Positions 36,401-47,285 of a stretch of 64,000 bases of DNA are shown here, piece after piece. The first letter of the stretch is position 1; the number at the start of each line of letters is the position of its first letter. The stretch is from Phragmites australis (lineage: Eukaryota > Streptophyta > Magnoliopsida > Poales > Poaceae): NCBI RefSeq assembly GCF_958298935.1, contig NC_084943.1, positions 5,900,001 to 5,964,000 of the forward strand. Reading direction: 5' to 3'. A program made the translations under genes and the position numbers. Under the pieces are notes generated by a model. That model did not search any database. It had not been told where the DNA came from and saw nothing but the letters and a program-made list of their open reading frames with translations.

Positions 36401-38470
36401 GAGTTGACAAAGAAAGGTGTGGTGTTCCATTGGGGTAAGGCACAAGAGGAGTCCTTTGACACTTTGAAGGACAAGCTTACGCACGCGCCATTGCTGCAAC
36501 TTCCAAATTTTGGTAAGACCTTTGAGCTAGAATGTGATGCTAGTGGAGTTGGCATTGGAGGTGTTTTGATGCAAGAAGGTAAGCCCGTTGCATACTTTAG
36601 CGAAAAATTGCATGGCCCTGTTCTTAATTACTCTACGTATGATAAGGAATTGTATGCACTTGTACGTTCTTTAGAGACGTGGCGTCATTATTTGTGGCCT
36701 AAAGAATTTGTTATACATTCAGATCATGAATCGCTTAAGTATCTTCGTTCTCAAAATAATCTGAATCGTAGACATGCTAAGTGGGTTGAATTTATTGAAT
36801 CTTTTCCTTATGTTATCAAACACAAGAAAGGGAAGGATAATATAATTGCTGATGCTTTGTCTAGACGATATGCTTTGTTGTCCCAACTTGATTATAGAAT
36901 TTTTGGACTTGACTCAATAAAAGAACAATATGTGCTTGATCCTGATTTTAAAGATGTATTGCTGAACTGTAAAGAGGGACGTACATGGAACAAGTTTGTG
37001 ATCAATGATGGATTTGTGTTTAGAGCTAACCGTCTATGCATTCCAGTTAGTTCCGTTCGTCTTTTGTTGTTGCAGGAAGCACATGGAGGAGGATTGATGG
37101 GACATTTTGGTGCTAAGAAGACGGAGGATATGTTGGCCACACATTTCTTTTGGCCAAAGATGAGGAGAGATGTTGAGCGGTTCGTGGCACGCTGTACCAC
37201 ATGTCAAAAGGCTAAGTCTCGCTTGAATCCACATGGTTTGTATATGCCTCTTCCTGTTCCTTCTATTCCTTGGGCAGATATTTCGATGGACTTTGTTTTG
37301 GGATTGCCTAGGACTAAGAGGGGGAGGGATAGCATTTTTGTTGTTGTGGATCGTTTTTCTAAGATGGCACATTTTATACCTTGTCATAAAAGTGATGATG
37401 CCGTTTATATTGCTGACCTCTTTTTCAAAGAGATTGTTCGCTTGCATGGTATGCCTTCTACTATTGTTTCAGATCGCGACGCTAAATTTTTGAGTCACTT
37501 TTGGCGCACTCTATGGAATAAGTTGGGTACAAAACTATTGTTTTCTACTACTTGCCACCCACAAACTGATGGCCAAACGGAGGTAGTGAACCGCACTTTG
37601 GGTACCATGTTGAGAGCTATTTTGAAGAAAAATTTGAAGATGTGGGAAGAATGTTTGCCCCACGTGGAGTTTGCTTATAATCGGGCAACACATTCTACCA
37701 CCAAGGTAAGTCCTTTTCAGGTAGTGTATGGTTTTACCCCTCGCGCTCCTATTGATCTTTTGCCTTTACCTACCACTGAAAGAACACATAATGATGCTAG
37801 TGCACGTGCTGATTTTATTCGTAAGTTGTATGAAACAACTAAAATAAATATCGAAAAGATGAATGAAAAGTATAGAATTGCTGGTAGTGAAGGTAGGAAA
37901 GAAGTCAAACTTGAACCGGGTGATTTAGTGTGGTTACATTTAAGAAAAGATAGGTTTCCAGAGCTGCGTAAGTCTAAATTAATGCCAAGAGCTGCTGGTC
38001 CTTATAAGATAATTGAGAAAATAATTGATAATGCATATAAACTTGAGTTGCCACCCGAGTTCGGGGTTAGTCCTTCTTTTAACATTGCAGATTTGAAACC
38101 TTACTTGGGAGCCGATGATGAGCTTGAGTCGAGGACGACTCCAATTCAAGAGGGGGAGGATGATGAGGACATCACTCCCTTGGATACATACAATGATCCT
38201 CCATTGAACTTTCAAGGTCCAATCACAAGAGCTCGCGCACGACAATTAAATTTAGAGGTGAGCTCGTTCCTAAGCAACTCTTTATATAATTTTGAGAATA
38301 GATTACTACCTAATGATTATGTGTTGTTTAGGAATCATGGAGAGGACAAGGAAACACATAGAGGAAGGCTTGGAGGCGTGGAGGAGCAGCTAGGACGTCC
38401 AACAACAGCAGGAGGTCCAGTCCAACTCGAGTCCGAATCAGCCTCGGCCTCCAGGACCAGCGAGCAATAA
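33476..38470 (+). pseudogene. CRM-like gag-pol polyprotein with one in-frame stop
   Basis: A single frame of about 1660 codons, broken only by TAG at 34673-34675 inside the gag zinc knuckle (CRRCHGFGHV-stop-KDC). The first ATG is 33476; MSVEGDK at 33491 is the likelier start. Order: coiled gag N-terminus, His run, gag core (WEELKVAMRDRFVPPSYHRDL), knuckle, protease ([16 protein letters not shown]), RT ([23 protein letters not shown]), RNase H ([13 protein letters not shown]), integrase finger (H...H, CTTCQKAK), core ([32 protein letters not shown]), GPY/F module ([10 protein letters not shown]) and a CR-type tail that ends inside the 3' LTR. Catalytic motifs look intact. Read-through or a reverted stop would be needed for protease and pol synthesis. 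Confidence 0.85.
38148..38160 (+). other. Polypurine tract of the CRM-like element
   Basis: AAGAGGGGGAGGA directly precedes the 3' LTR start (TGATGAGG) and is read as coding sequence (QEGEDDED region) at the same time. Confidence 0.75.
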
Positions 38471-38968
38471 AACGGACGCCCAGGACGCATCCGGACTCCG
38501 TTTTTGACGATTCACATATGGTTGGAAAGATAATTTCATAAGGAAACCAATGGCGTTGGATTGAGGTCCAAATTCCTTCTGAGTCAACGGGAAACGTCGA
38601 AACAAGTCAGCGTCCAGAATCTGTCCCGGTGCTGCGTCACCGTTTTTGGTCCGTTGGGCCATGTATCGTGTTGGAGTCCATTAGGGACGCGTCTAGGGGT
38701 CCTTGGCCGACCCTAATCCTTTATATACAGTAGCCGCCGCCCTAAATTAGGGTTGGGTTTTGCTTAGATTATTCTGTCAAGAACAGTTTCGCCGTTTCGT
38801 CGGTTTGTGAGACCCCAACTCGTGAGATTAATCATTCATCTGCAATTTGGTTGCATTCTTCCTTGTTCTTGCTTGTGTTCTTCGATTCGCAGGCAAGGAT
38901 TTTAGCCTTCTTGGCGAGGTCAACCGTGCAACGCCGGTTGATAAACAGAGGAGACGTGGTGCTGCGAT
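38161..38968 (+). mobile_element. 3' LTR of the CRM-like element, 3'-truncated
   Basis: It matches 31424-32231 base for base in length (808). Similarity stops after 'gctgcgat' and the antisense gene of the Tat element resumes at 'tggcattggcccg'. The last 106 bases of the LTR are missing, so the target-site duplication is lost. TTTATATA lies at 38720-38727. Confidence 0.82.
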
Positions 38969-40524
38969 GGCATTGGCCCGAAGTCCTCCCTCCTTCTCTT
39001 CCGCTGGGGGCTCTGCGGGGCCGCCGCGTGGTCTCCGGGCGCCGAATCGGGCCCAAGCAGACCAAAGTGCGGTTCCAGAACTGCAGATGCCGCCCCCGTC
39101 GACGGCCCCGCGCTCGACGACTGGCCGTCCCGGCTTCCCCCCTCGCCTGGCAACAGCGACAGCGGGGGCTCCGGCACAGGAATAAAGAGCCGGGGGCGCT
39201 TTCCCCGGTCCTCCGGCGCCGTCGCCGCCCCGCTGCCGGCGGTGCCTTCTCCTCCGGTGTGGCGGCTGCTGCCCGCAGCAGCCCTACTGCTGGCCTGCGG
39301 CTCGCCGCTTGCGGCGCCCGGGCCACCAGTCTGCGCCGGATAACTTGCGGCCTCCTCGCCGGCCGCCTCGTCCGCGCCGGGGTCTCGATGGTCCCAGGAC
39401 TCCGGCGCCCCGGCCGATCGACCAACCCCTGGGCGTCAAACTCCGGCAGCTTCGCCTGAATCGCCACCCGGTCAGGATTGGCGCAGAGCGCCATCTCTTT
39501 CCACGGGAGCTCCGCCCGGCTCAGGTCATCCACCCCGGTCACCACCCGGAGCATGCCCCTCAACTCCGGCATGCCCAGGTCTCAATCCTCGCCGATCTGG
39601 GTCCGGGTGATGTCCTCGGGGCCGGTGTAAATCCAGTAAGGCCAGGCCCGCTCCCGCAGGGGCGCCAGGCGACGGCGCTGGAAGTCCGCCACCACCATCA
39701 CCGAAGTGAGCCCGGCATCGAGCAGGAACCCGATGCACTCCAAGACCGGCTCCAGCAGCGCGTCCATCGGCGGTGGCACCTCCCAGGTCACCTTCTGGGG
39801 TTCCGCCGCCACCTCTGGCAGGGTCAGACGGTCGCGGGGGTCGACGTCGGCGTAGAACCAGTCGCGCCGCCATTCCTCCCACTTGCTTCGCAGCACCTGG
39901 GGAATATATCGCTCCCCGAGGCTGTCCCACAGCCGGAAGCTGCAGCAGCCAGCGACGTCCGCGGTGGAGAAGCCCCTCTTCTTCCCGGCTGACCGCAGCG
40001 CAAAGAAGTGCCGGAAGAGCGTCACCGACGGCGGCACCCCCACGAACATCTCGCAGAGGTGGGAGAAGACCGCCAGGATGACGACGGAGTTGGGGCTGAG
40101 ATGCACCAACTGGATCCCGTAGGTGTCGAGGATCTGGAGGAAAAATGTTGAGAACGGCGGCACCAGCCCGGCCGCCACGAAGGAGGTGAAGAGGACGATG
40201 CACCCCGGGCAGTTTGTCACTGGCGGGAAGCTCGCCGGCGTCACCACCAAGGCCCCCTGCTGGCCCTCGGGGACCAACAACTTCCGAATCTTCCCCGCCG
40301 CCTCCTCGTTCGACAGGCGGGACTCCGGCAGCACGCCGTCGAGAGTCCTATCGCGGCGGCTTCCTCCCGCTCTTGGCATTTTGTCGGGGCGGGGGACGAT
40401 CTGGACGGTGGAGAAGGGAAGGTGCTCTGATGGCCTAAGGAGAGTCTAGGGCTCAGGAGCGCAAGGAGAGCAGGGGCTGGATCACGAGATGGCGTAAAGA
40501 GGGGGGCGGTTCGCTCCCCTCCTC

Positions 40525-40532
40525 CTTTTATA
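40525..40532 (-). promoter_or_regulatory. TATA box of the antisense gene
   Basis: On the minus strand this reads TATAAAAG in a G-rich setting, about 150 bases upstream of the antisense ATG at 40379 and inside the element's 3' internal region, outside the LTR. It implies that the antisense gene has its own promoter rather than relying on the LTR. Confidence 0.55.
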
Positions 40533-40896
40533 CCCCAGGGAAATTCAAACGTCGCTCGGCAGGACGGTTTCCTCGATCGACGCAACCGCCAGGCGAGTCT
40601 CCCACGGGTCGTGCTGTGTCAGCGGTTGCCAGACGTATTTTCCTCGATTGGCACGGCTGCCACGCGTGCCGCCTGCTCCGTCATCATGCGCCGCACGTCC
40701 CGTTGTCACACGCCTCGGGAGTCGTTTGGACGCGCGTCCGTTCGGCTCCCCGTTGGGCTGTACCAAAGGCCTGGACCGGAGGGACCACCATCTGAAAGAT
40801 CGCCACGTGGCGTCAGTACCGGCTTCGGCCTCGTTGGCGACGAAGGGCCCATCCACAGTCTCTGGGCCATTGCCTGCCAATGGGCCCGGGGGCTGC

Positions 40897-42347
40897 TGTC
40901 GGTGTATCAGGAACCGGGGGTCCCCGAATCCCGAGGCCAGGCCAGCCATCCGCCACATGGCGCCATCCCGCGGAGTCTCTCCCGCGAGGTGAGAAAGAGC
41001 GAGTCCCGGGAGAAGGCGCTCGGGGCCACAGTCGGTGGCCCCCGAGTACCCCAGTTCCCCGATGATCCACGGAATCCAAGTGCCGAGAAGAAAGTGCTCG
41101 GGGAGGTGTACGGTGACCCCCGAGCACCCTAGGCCCCCGACGACCAGAAGAGCTAAGTACCAGGAGAAACGTGGCCGGGGCCGCCTGCCGTAGCCCCTGG
41201 GCACCCAAGTATCCCGAGGGCCCACCAAAGGAAGTTCCGGGAGAGAGTGCTCGGGGATCCGTACAAGTGTGCCCTGGAGAGAGTGCTCGGGGGAGGTAAA
41301 CAGTACCCTCGAGCACTCGGTTCCCCAAGGACAAGAAAGGGCATTCTCGGGAGAGAGTGCTCGGGGAGGTAAACAGTACCCTCGAGCACTCGGTACCCCG
41401 ACGACCCAGAAAGTCCCCTGGTGGAGGCCCCCGAGGGGCCCACCGATGAGGTGTCAACCAGTCAAAGGCTCGAGGCCGCATTTAAAGAGCGTGCGTGGCC
41501 TGTCACCTCCAACTGCTCCCGCCGCGCTCAGCGTCAGTTCCTGCCACGTTCTGGAAGAGAGGCGTGGGGTTATTAATTGCACGGGTCCCGTCCCGTGCCA
41601 TCCGACCCGTCTCAGGATAACGTCATAAGGACCAAGGCGTTCCGTCTGCCGCGTTGCTGTGGCAGGGGGACAAGACAGGGCGGGCACGCTGGGTCGCTCT
41701 GCGGCTGCCCGGTGGGCCCTCTCCACGGCGCCCGTTGCCCTGGCATTTATGGTGATGGATGACCGGGCGTGTGCCGTATTTTCCACCCTCGGTCACTTCG
41801 CCCAGAGGAAATGATGATGCCCTTTCCATTTGTGGTGTCTCGAAACTCGTGCCCCCCTCCCGTTCGGGGCACGTTGCTGCCGGCGGGTATTAGAGCAGCT
41901 GGCCGCACAGAAGAGAAGGAGGCTGAAAAAAAAAACCAAGGGCAACAAGGTGAAGCCGAATGCATCTGGAATAGATCCTTAAGCTCAGAAGAACACAGTG
42001 CAAGAGAAACACGGCTGAGAAGTGAGCAGCACTAGACAAGTCGAAGAGCAAAGAGCCCTAGGCTCTTAGATAGATCAAGATTCTTGTAACCAGCAACATC
42101 CTTGAGGGACTTCCTCATAGCATTTATAGTATCCATACAGGAGTAGGGTGTTACGCCCCCGTGCGGCCTGAACCTGTCTAAATTCCGGTGCATTTACTTC
42201 TTTTTGCACTAGGTCACTCCACCACCACCGGCCGTTGCATTCATTCCCATTTATTTCTCTGACGAACATCCTCAAGATCATCCCCCCGGCCGAATCTCTA
42301 AAAAGGGGTCTCTCGGGATCCCTGTGATTGGAATTAATCCTCCGACA
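40897..42347 (+). mobile_element. 3' LTR of the Tat element (complete)
   Basis: It begins TGTCGGTGTATCAGG after a G-rich tract (gggcccgggggctgc) and ends CCGACA before the TSD GCGGG; 1451 bp. The first 450 bases carry many inverted 'gtgctcgggg' / 'ccccgagcac' pairs. A TTTAAA-type box at about 41479 may be the core promoter. Confidence 0.85.
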
Positions 42348-43530
42348 GCGGGCAGGGTCGTGGGGGAACCACGGAGCCCGGCCTCTGGGTGGCAAGCGTC
42401 GAGGAGCGTGCCGACATCCACGAAGCCGATGACACCTTGAGAGCGATGGTGGGGATGCTGTAGTGGGCGCATTCGGTGGCAGGTTCCACCTGTGTGTGGG
42501 GTCTACGCAGGCGTCTGCTTGCGTTTACACCTGGAAGACACCTCCATTCTGCTTTCCTTGGCCGCTATTGTGTTGCCGAATGCTGGCCGTGACACGGGCA
42601 CAGTGTCGAGTCCAGCTTCGTAGGGGCGGCCGATGGACGAAGCGGCGATGGTGGCCCTCCCAACGGTATTGCAGTTCAAGTGGGACCTCACCACGAGTTC
42701 GTCGTGTGCTAGTTGCTTGTTTGTGGTGCTGTGTTGTGCACATCTTCGAGTGCGCCCCACTTTGCAAGTGGAGAGATGATGCCATTCCCAGTGTTGTGCT
42801 TGCAGTTCGTGGTTGTTGAGCCCCATTTGCTATCATCGGAGCTCCATCTCATCATGTGTTGTTGTCGGGTTCCTCCCCTTACTTGATCTCTCTACTCTCC
42901 TAGATCTAGCCCGCGTGGAGCCAGGTGGCATGGTGGTTTCACGGACGGGGCAGGTATGAGGCGTTGTGCGGCTGCTGCTAGAAGCTGGGTGGGATGGGGG
43001 AGATGCGGAAGAAAGCATTGCCTGGCTTTTTGTTGGTGCCAACGAAGGCGATGTGCTTGGGCGCCAATCTCCTCCCTTGAGGCGTTGTCGTGATGTTCTC
43101 CCTTGTCCCACCCATGAGGGATTCTCCGGGTGATAGCCCTTTCCATGCTTCCGGACATGCGACGGCAGCGCTTAAACGTCGTGTCCTCCTCGAAGGTGTC
43201 GCAATGGAAATCCATCACAATTTTTTGGCGCCCGCTGGCCTCTTGTTGCAGCTTTGGTCAGTTCGGAGACGGCTTTGGTCGTGGTCCTCTTTGGAAGTCA
43301 GAGCTGCTATGTCCTTTGCGATGAGCTAGGAAACAATGACCAGCGGTAGACCCACCATTGTAGAGCTGTGATGAGTGCTTGAACCGGTGTTGGTTGTAGT
43401 TGATCCGGTGTTGTCCTATAGTTGATCAATTGTATGGTTTTTGGGTCTGATTTATCTCATAAACTGGATTAATTCTCTTTTTTTAATATAAAATCGGTAA
43501 TGTTTGTGCCGTGTTTTCGGAAAAAAAAAA

Positions 43531-44362
43531 TCCTCTACGCAATGTATATGATGTACTGATATGATAGTTGATTTATTTTTCCTCGGTGTTATCGTGAGTT
43601 TGACTCACTTGGTGTTATCGTGAGTTTGACTCATTTATAGAAAACTAGACAGGTAACTTGGATTTGCAATATATCTTGTGCGAAAAGGAAAATATGAAGA
43701 AAACCAATCAGGATGGTGCCGAGGCTTCCTCCGTCCTCCACTCCCTTGGTTTTGGTTGAAATAATCTTGTTTATTTAATCTGGGTTATGTTGCACTGCGG
43801 AGACCAATTTTTTTTCTAAATCTGCTGTTGTGTAACTTAATTGCTTTATGGTTTGTTCTGCATTTTTTCTGTTTAATGTTTAAAAAATTATATGATTTAT
43901 GTCCATGGCCTACAAACCTGTTTAAAGTATGTCCATGGCATTATGCATAAGCTTTATTATTAAGGTATTACCTTCAAGAATCAATGCCATAACATCGCTG
44001 TATTATTTCAATATATGAATTGCAGCATTGAATAATTTTACTTTATTCGTGCAATGGCAACTTGAATATATAATTACATGTTTACGCTACCGTTGCATAC
44101 TAGTCGTGCCCACAGCGTCCTACCTTAGATTTCTTCTCACATTCGCCACAAAAAGAAACCTACGAAAAATGGCAAATAAAAGCAGTTCAATACATGACAA
44201 AGATAGACACCACAATTACCTCCACACCACACAAAATGTTATTCTCCAGTGAACAAAACCGTTTACCAATTAATTCTTCCCCGCCAATTCCAGCAGTTGC
44301 GCACCAACACGTATCAAGAATTCGAGACAGATCGATCGGTAGAGCATGCAAAAAGAGAGGCC
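43531..44362 (+). other. Upstream region of the calmodulin-like gene
   Basis: AT-rich, with no ORF. A 26-bp tandem duplication ('ggtgttatcgtgagtttgactca') occupies 43583-43634. The transcript start of the next gene probably lies in the last 150 bases; I do not see a convincing TATA box at the usual spacing. Confidence 0.4.
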
Positions 44363-44860
44363 ATGAGCAGCAGCATGGACTCGTCGGAGCTGAGGAAGGT
44401 GTTCCGGATGTTCGACAAGAATGGCGACGGCCGGATCACCAAGAAGGAGCTGGGCGAGTCGCTCAAGAACCTCGGCATCTACATCCCCGACGAAGAGCTC
44501 GACGCCACCATGGACAAGATCGACGCCAACGGCGACGGCTGCGTCGACGTCGAGGAGTTCGGCCTGCTCTACCGCTCCATCCTCGGCGAGGGGGGCCAGG
44601 GGGCCGACGGCGGCGACAAGCACGACGAGGAGGAAGACATGCGGGAGGCGTTCAACGTCTTCGACCAGAACGGCGACGGTTACATCACCGTCGACGAGCT
44701 GCGGTCCGTGCTATCCAGCCTCGGCCTCAAGCAGGGACGCACGGCCGAGGACTGCCGCAACATGATCAGCAAGGTCGACGCCGACGGCGATGGACGCGTC
44801 AACTTCAAGGAGTTCAAGCAGATGATGCGCGGCGGCGGATTTGCCGCGCTAGGTAGATGA
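44363..44860 (+). CDS. CML: Calmodulin-like Ca2+ sensor, four EF-hands, intronless
   Basis: 165 residues, a usual length for plant CML proteins. Four complete 12-residue EF-hand loops start with Asp and end with Glu: residues 18-29 ([12 protein letters not shown]), 54-65 ([12 protein letters not shown]), 101-112 ([12 protein letters not shown]) and 139-150 ([12 protein letters not shown]). All keep the calcium-coordinating pattern, so all four should bind Ca2+. A Gly/Asp-rich linker (75-91) joins the two lobes. The C-terminus (GGGFAALGR) has no prenylation motif, so the protein is probably cytosolic or nuclear. The ATG at 44363 is chosen because it gives the family start ([13 protein letters not shown]). 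The frame is open back to 44249, but that extension looks like leader. Very GC-rich third positions are typical of grass single-exon genes. Confidence 0.93.
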   Translation: MSSSMDSSELRKVFRMFDKNGDGRITKKELGESLKNLGIYIPDEELDATMDKIDANGDGCVDVEEFGLLYRSILGEGGQGADGGDKHDEEEDMREAFNVFDQNGDGYITVDELRSVLSSLGLKQGRTAEDCRNMISKVDADGDGRVNFKEFKQMMRGGGFAALGR

Positions 44861-46060
44861 TCAGAGGAGTGGACGATGCCTTCATTGGGCCGATGGCGTG
44901 GGGGCGTTGTAGATATTTGATTAACAGCTTGACATGGTAGTGCGGCAATCTGATTGCACGTGTGAATTAATTCTTTCAGTTGGCTAATTCATCGATGCGT
45001 CAATAATTTTTTTTTTCCATTTGGATAAATTTTTGGTTAACAGTGTTCGTTGTTTCTTCAATTTGTATGTAGAAACAAGCCCTCTGTAGTGTTAAATGTG
45101 AAATATTTTTCTGGCAAATCGGCTCATAAGTTCTATGTATTCTCTTATCATTTTTCTTCTCAGTTTATGGATCTATTATTTGGAAGGAAGGAAATTAGGA
45201 TATGTATTATGCTCAACTTGAACAGTATCCCTTATTCTCAACTGTTACTATTTTTTCAAGTGCTTCAAAACAAATTATTTTCAATCACCATCTTAGGCCA
45301 TTGAACCCACAACCACCAACTTATGGCAAAGATTTCCGAGGACTAGGAAAATGATTGAAAAATAAGTTGCTTTTAAGTGCCTGAAAAATAGTTAGTACTA
45401 AATAATTTTGACCGTTGATTTTTCTAAGCATTTGTTATTAAAATTTATAGAAAATATAATCATTTGAGAATGTTTTCCATGATAAATCTACTAGTATCAT
45501 TTTTATGTGATAAATATTCATACTTTTGTGTATATTAGTAATCAAAGTTTATAAAATTTGACTGCATGTATCTCTAAACAACATCTATTTAAGAACAGAG
45601 AGAGTAGTGGTCAAAGTTTTAATTCTATGCATTCTAGTATGGCATGTATTTTGGGATGGATAGCTATTATCAGGCGGGGTGAGTATAAATATTATGCATT
45701 ATCGGTTATCACAAATCCCTATATATCTACATCTCTGCATCCATGATACATGACATTCTGTGATGCATGTGGTAGCTAATCTACTTGCTCCCATTCAGTG
45801 GCACTGTGCTAAGGATCGCATATCATTTAGTTCTTTTAACTTCTATCTCACCATTTACTCTGTTTTCAATAAAGAGAGTTTTATTTTATCACGCTATTGA
45901 AAATATCCTAGCCTTTACATCTTGCGATGTATTTAGCTGATAATTATTACAAAAGTTTGCACTATGTTATAGGCATCCATGCCTACCACACAGGCACCAT
46001 ACAGGCACCACACATCCTCCAACCAAAGAGGTTTAACAAATAGCAAATGTTCAATATTAA
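44861..46060 (+). other. 3' flank of CML and AT-rich intergenic DNA
   Basis: The first 200 bases are the likely 3' UTR. Around 45405-45607 the sequence ('gataaatattcatacttttg', then 'tatttaagaacagagagagta' near the right end) resembles the distal half of a Stowaway-type MITE. A second end was not found. Nothing coding is seen. Confidence 0.4.
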
Positions 46061-46069
46061 ATATCTATT

Positions 46070-47285
46070 CTATTGCTAAACCTTTACCCATGCTTTGCGA
46101 AGATGTCCATAGTTGTTGTCTCTAAAAGACGGCATGCGGTGTGCATTGTGCCCCGCTCCTCGTTCTTCTATAGCAACGCCAACAAACGGATCCAATAAGT
46201 AGTTCTGAAGACAACCTGCGTAGAGGAATAAACGTCTGCCTTGTTAAAAATAACATCATTTCGGCTTAGCTAAAGTGCCCAACATAAAGCACCGGCACCA
46301 ACCAAGATTTGTTTCCTTAGCTTAACGTCAATTCCATGTAGCCATGAACCATGTTGGAGATACTACTAGGAGAATGTAAGCCAAAGGTAATTTGTACCAT
46401 CCTTTAAAGAAATCTAGCAAAGTGACAATCAAAGAACAAATATTGAATAATCTTGTTACTACTACAAAAACGATATTTTTCACTTCCTTGCTAGTTCCTT
46501 CTAACTAAGTTATATTTGGTCACTATAACACCTCTATGCAAGTACCATAAAAAGATCTTAATCTTTAAGGAGAGCTTAAGTTTTCATAAATAGCGGTCAT
46601 TTGAATAATATTTGAGTCTAGCAAAGCCATGTACATTGAATGCATAGTGAAATATCCACTTTGATGTACTAACCATATGAACATATTTGGTTGTTCATTA
46701 AGTTGGACTGATGCCACTTTTGCAACAAAAATTTGCCAAGCCTCTAATTTGTTTCCCACATTCGCTCTTCTAAAGGATATGTTCAAAGGAGTAGATCTAA
46801 GGACCTCCGCTACTATTGTTTGTTTCCTACACACTATATTGTAGAGAATAGGATATTGCTTTTTTTAGTGTATTTGTTCCAATCCATTTATCTTTCCAAA
46901 ACTTGATATGGGTGCCATTAAATTCCCCCAATCTACAAAAAGTAGACTTTACATTCATGAGACTAGACCAGAAATGAGAATCACCTAGCTTCTTTTCCAT
47001 CTGAGCAATTGTTTTGCTACCTAGGTATTTGTTCCTAAGCAAGCTTTGCCACACTCCATCCTCATTAATTAACTTGAATCGCCATTTACTTAGTAAACAG
47101 TTATTTTGGATGTCTAGATCCTGATTTCCCAGATAGCCCTGTTCCTTAGGCTGACACAAGATATTCCATTTAGTAAGTATGTACTTTTTCTTATGCTCAT
47201 CACCTTGATAGAAGAATCTAGATCTATAGTAATCCAATTTTTTGAGAACTCCCCTTTGAATCTCAAAAAAGGATAGCATAAACAT
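46070..47285 (-). pseudogene. LINE reverse-transcriptase C-terminal part and zf-RVT region
   Basis: On the minus strand from 47285: LSFFEIQRGVLKKLDYYRSRFF, then ILCQPKEQGYLGNQDLDIQN, LLRNKYLG and IKFWKDKWIG. After a frameshift near 46830 come TIVAEVLRSTPLNISFRRA and the 'FVW.LHQ.G.F.V.SMY' pattern (IWLVHQSGYFTMHSMY). A shifted tail to about 46080 keeps traces of the zinc-binding region. This is the plant LINE order after the RT core. The upstream RT and endonuclease are absent, as in a typical 5'-truncated copy. Several stops; non-functional. Confidence 0.75.

Larger units (their letters stand above)
31424..38968 (+). mobile_element. CRM-like chromovirus (Ty3/gypsy), nearly intact coding region
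   Basis: Components are a 5' LTR (31424-32337), tRNA-Met-type primer site (32345-32357), leader, one gag-pol frame with a single stop, polypurine tract (38148-38160) and a 3' LTR lacking its last 106 bases. The polyprotein runs into the 3' LTR and ends there, a trait described for CRM-type chromoviruses. It lies in the antisense gene of the Tat element and so is younger. Over the shared 808 bases the LTRs differ at about nine positions with no indel. The lineage is judged from gag pattern and lack of a canonical chromodomain. Confidence 0.72.
29770..40379 (-). pseudogene. Antisense gene of the Tat element (gypsy-type transposon domain plus coiled coil), split by CRM
   Basis: The upstream part is 40379-38969. 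From the ATG it reads LSNEEAAGKIRKLLVP then CIVLFTSFVAAGLVPPF and VILAVFSHLCEMFVGV, a pattern I match to the plant 'putative gypsy type transposon' family (PF04195-like). It continues in the same frame past one TGA (39582-39584). The CRM element 31424-38968 interrupts it. The downstream part begins after an intron end (ttcttctcttgcag, exon from 31285) and runs to 29770 with one TAG (30742-30744). That part is Ala/Pro-rich and then a long Glu/Ala/Arg coiled coil (ARERQVQEREEAVVNRERA), ending in an acidic Ser tail. Both stops could be C-to-T changes (CGA, CAG). Function is unknown; a TATA box lies upstream. Confidence 0.75.
22791..42347 (+). mobile_element. Tat-lineage Ty3/gypsy retrotransposon (split by CRM insertion)
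   Basis: The termini are TGTCGG (22791) and CCGACA (42347), flanked by the 5-bp TSD GCGGG at 22786-22790 and 42348-42352. The order is truncated 5' LTR, gag-protease-RT-RNaseH-second RNase H-integrase (sense), a long spacer, an antisense gene and a complete 3' LTR. Two RNase H domains and an extra antisense ORF are recognised traits of the Tat lineage. A 7.5-kb CRM-like element lies inside at 31424-38968; without it the element is about 12 kb. Decay is by point substitution rather than frameshift. Confidence 0.85.
22202..43530 (+). mobile_element. Short LINE-like retroelement hosting the nested gypsy block
   Basis: The outermost layer is 22202-22785 plus 42353-43530, about 1.76 kb once the gypsy insertion is removed. 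It ends in a poly(A) run (43521-43530) and is flanked by 'aaaaaaatcctct.cg' at 22186-22201 and at the poly(A)/43539 junction, the form expected for target-primed reverse transcription. The 5' part is GC-rich and the 3' end reads 'taatataaaatcggtaatg', like grass LINE tails. No RT or endonuclease is visible, so it is non-autonomous or a retroposed transcript. The start is taken as the base after the TSD. Confidence 0.6.

Noticed and set aside
42463..43329. Several 60-118-residue frames on both strands
   Set aside because: They lie in the non-autonomous LINE-like element; no RT, endonuclease or host domain is recognised.
44249..44362. Upstream in-frame ATG of the calmodulin-like gene
   Set aside because: Adds 38 residues without EF-hand character. 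The family start MSSS fits the ATG at 44363.
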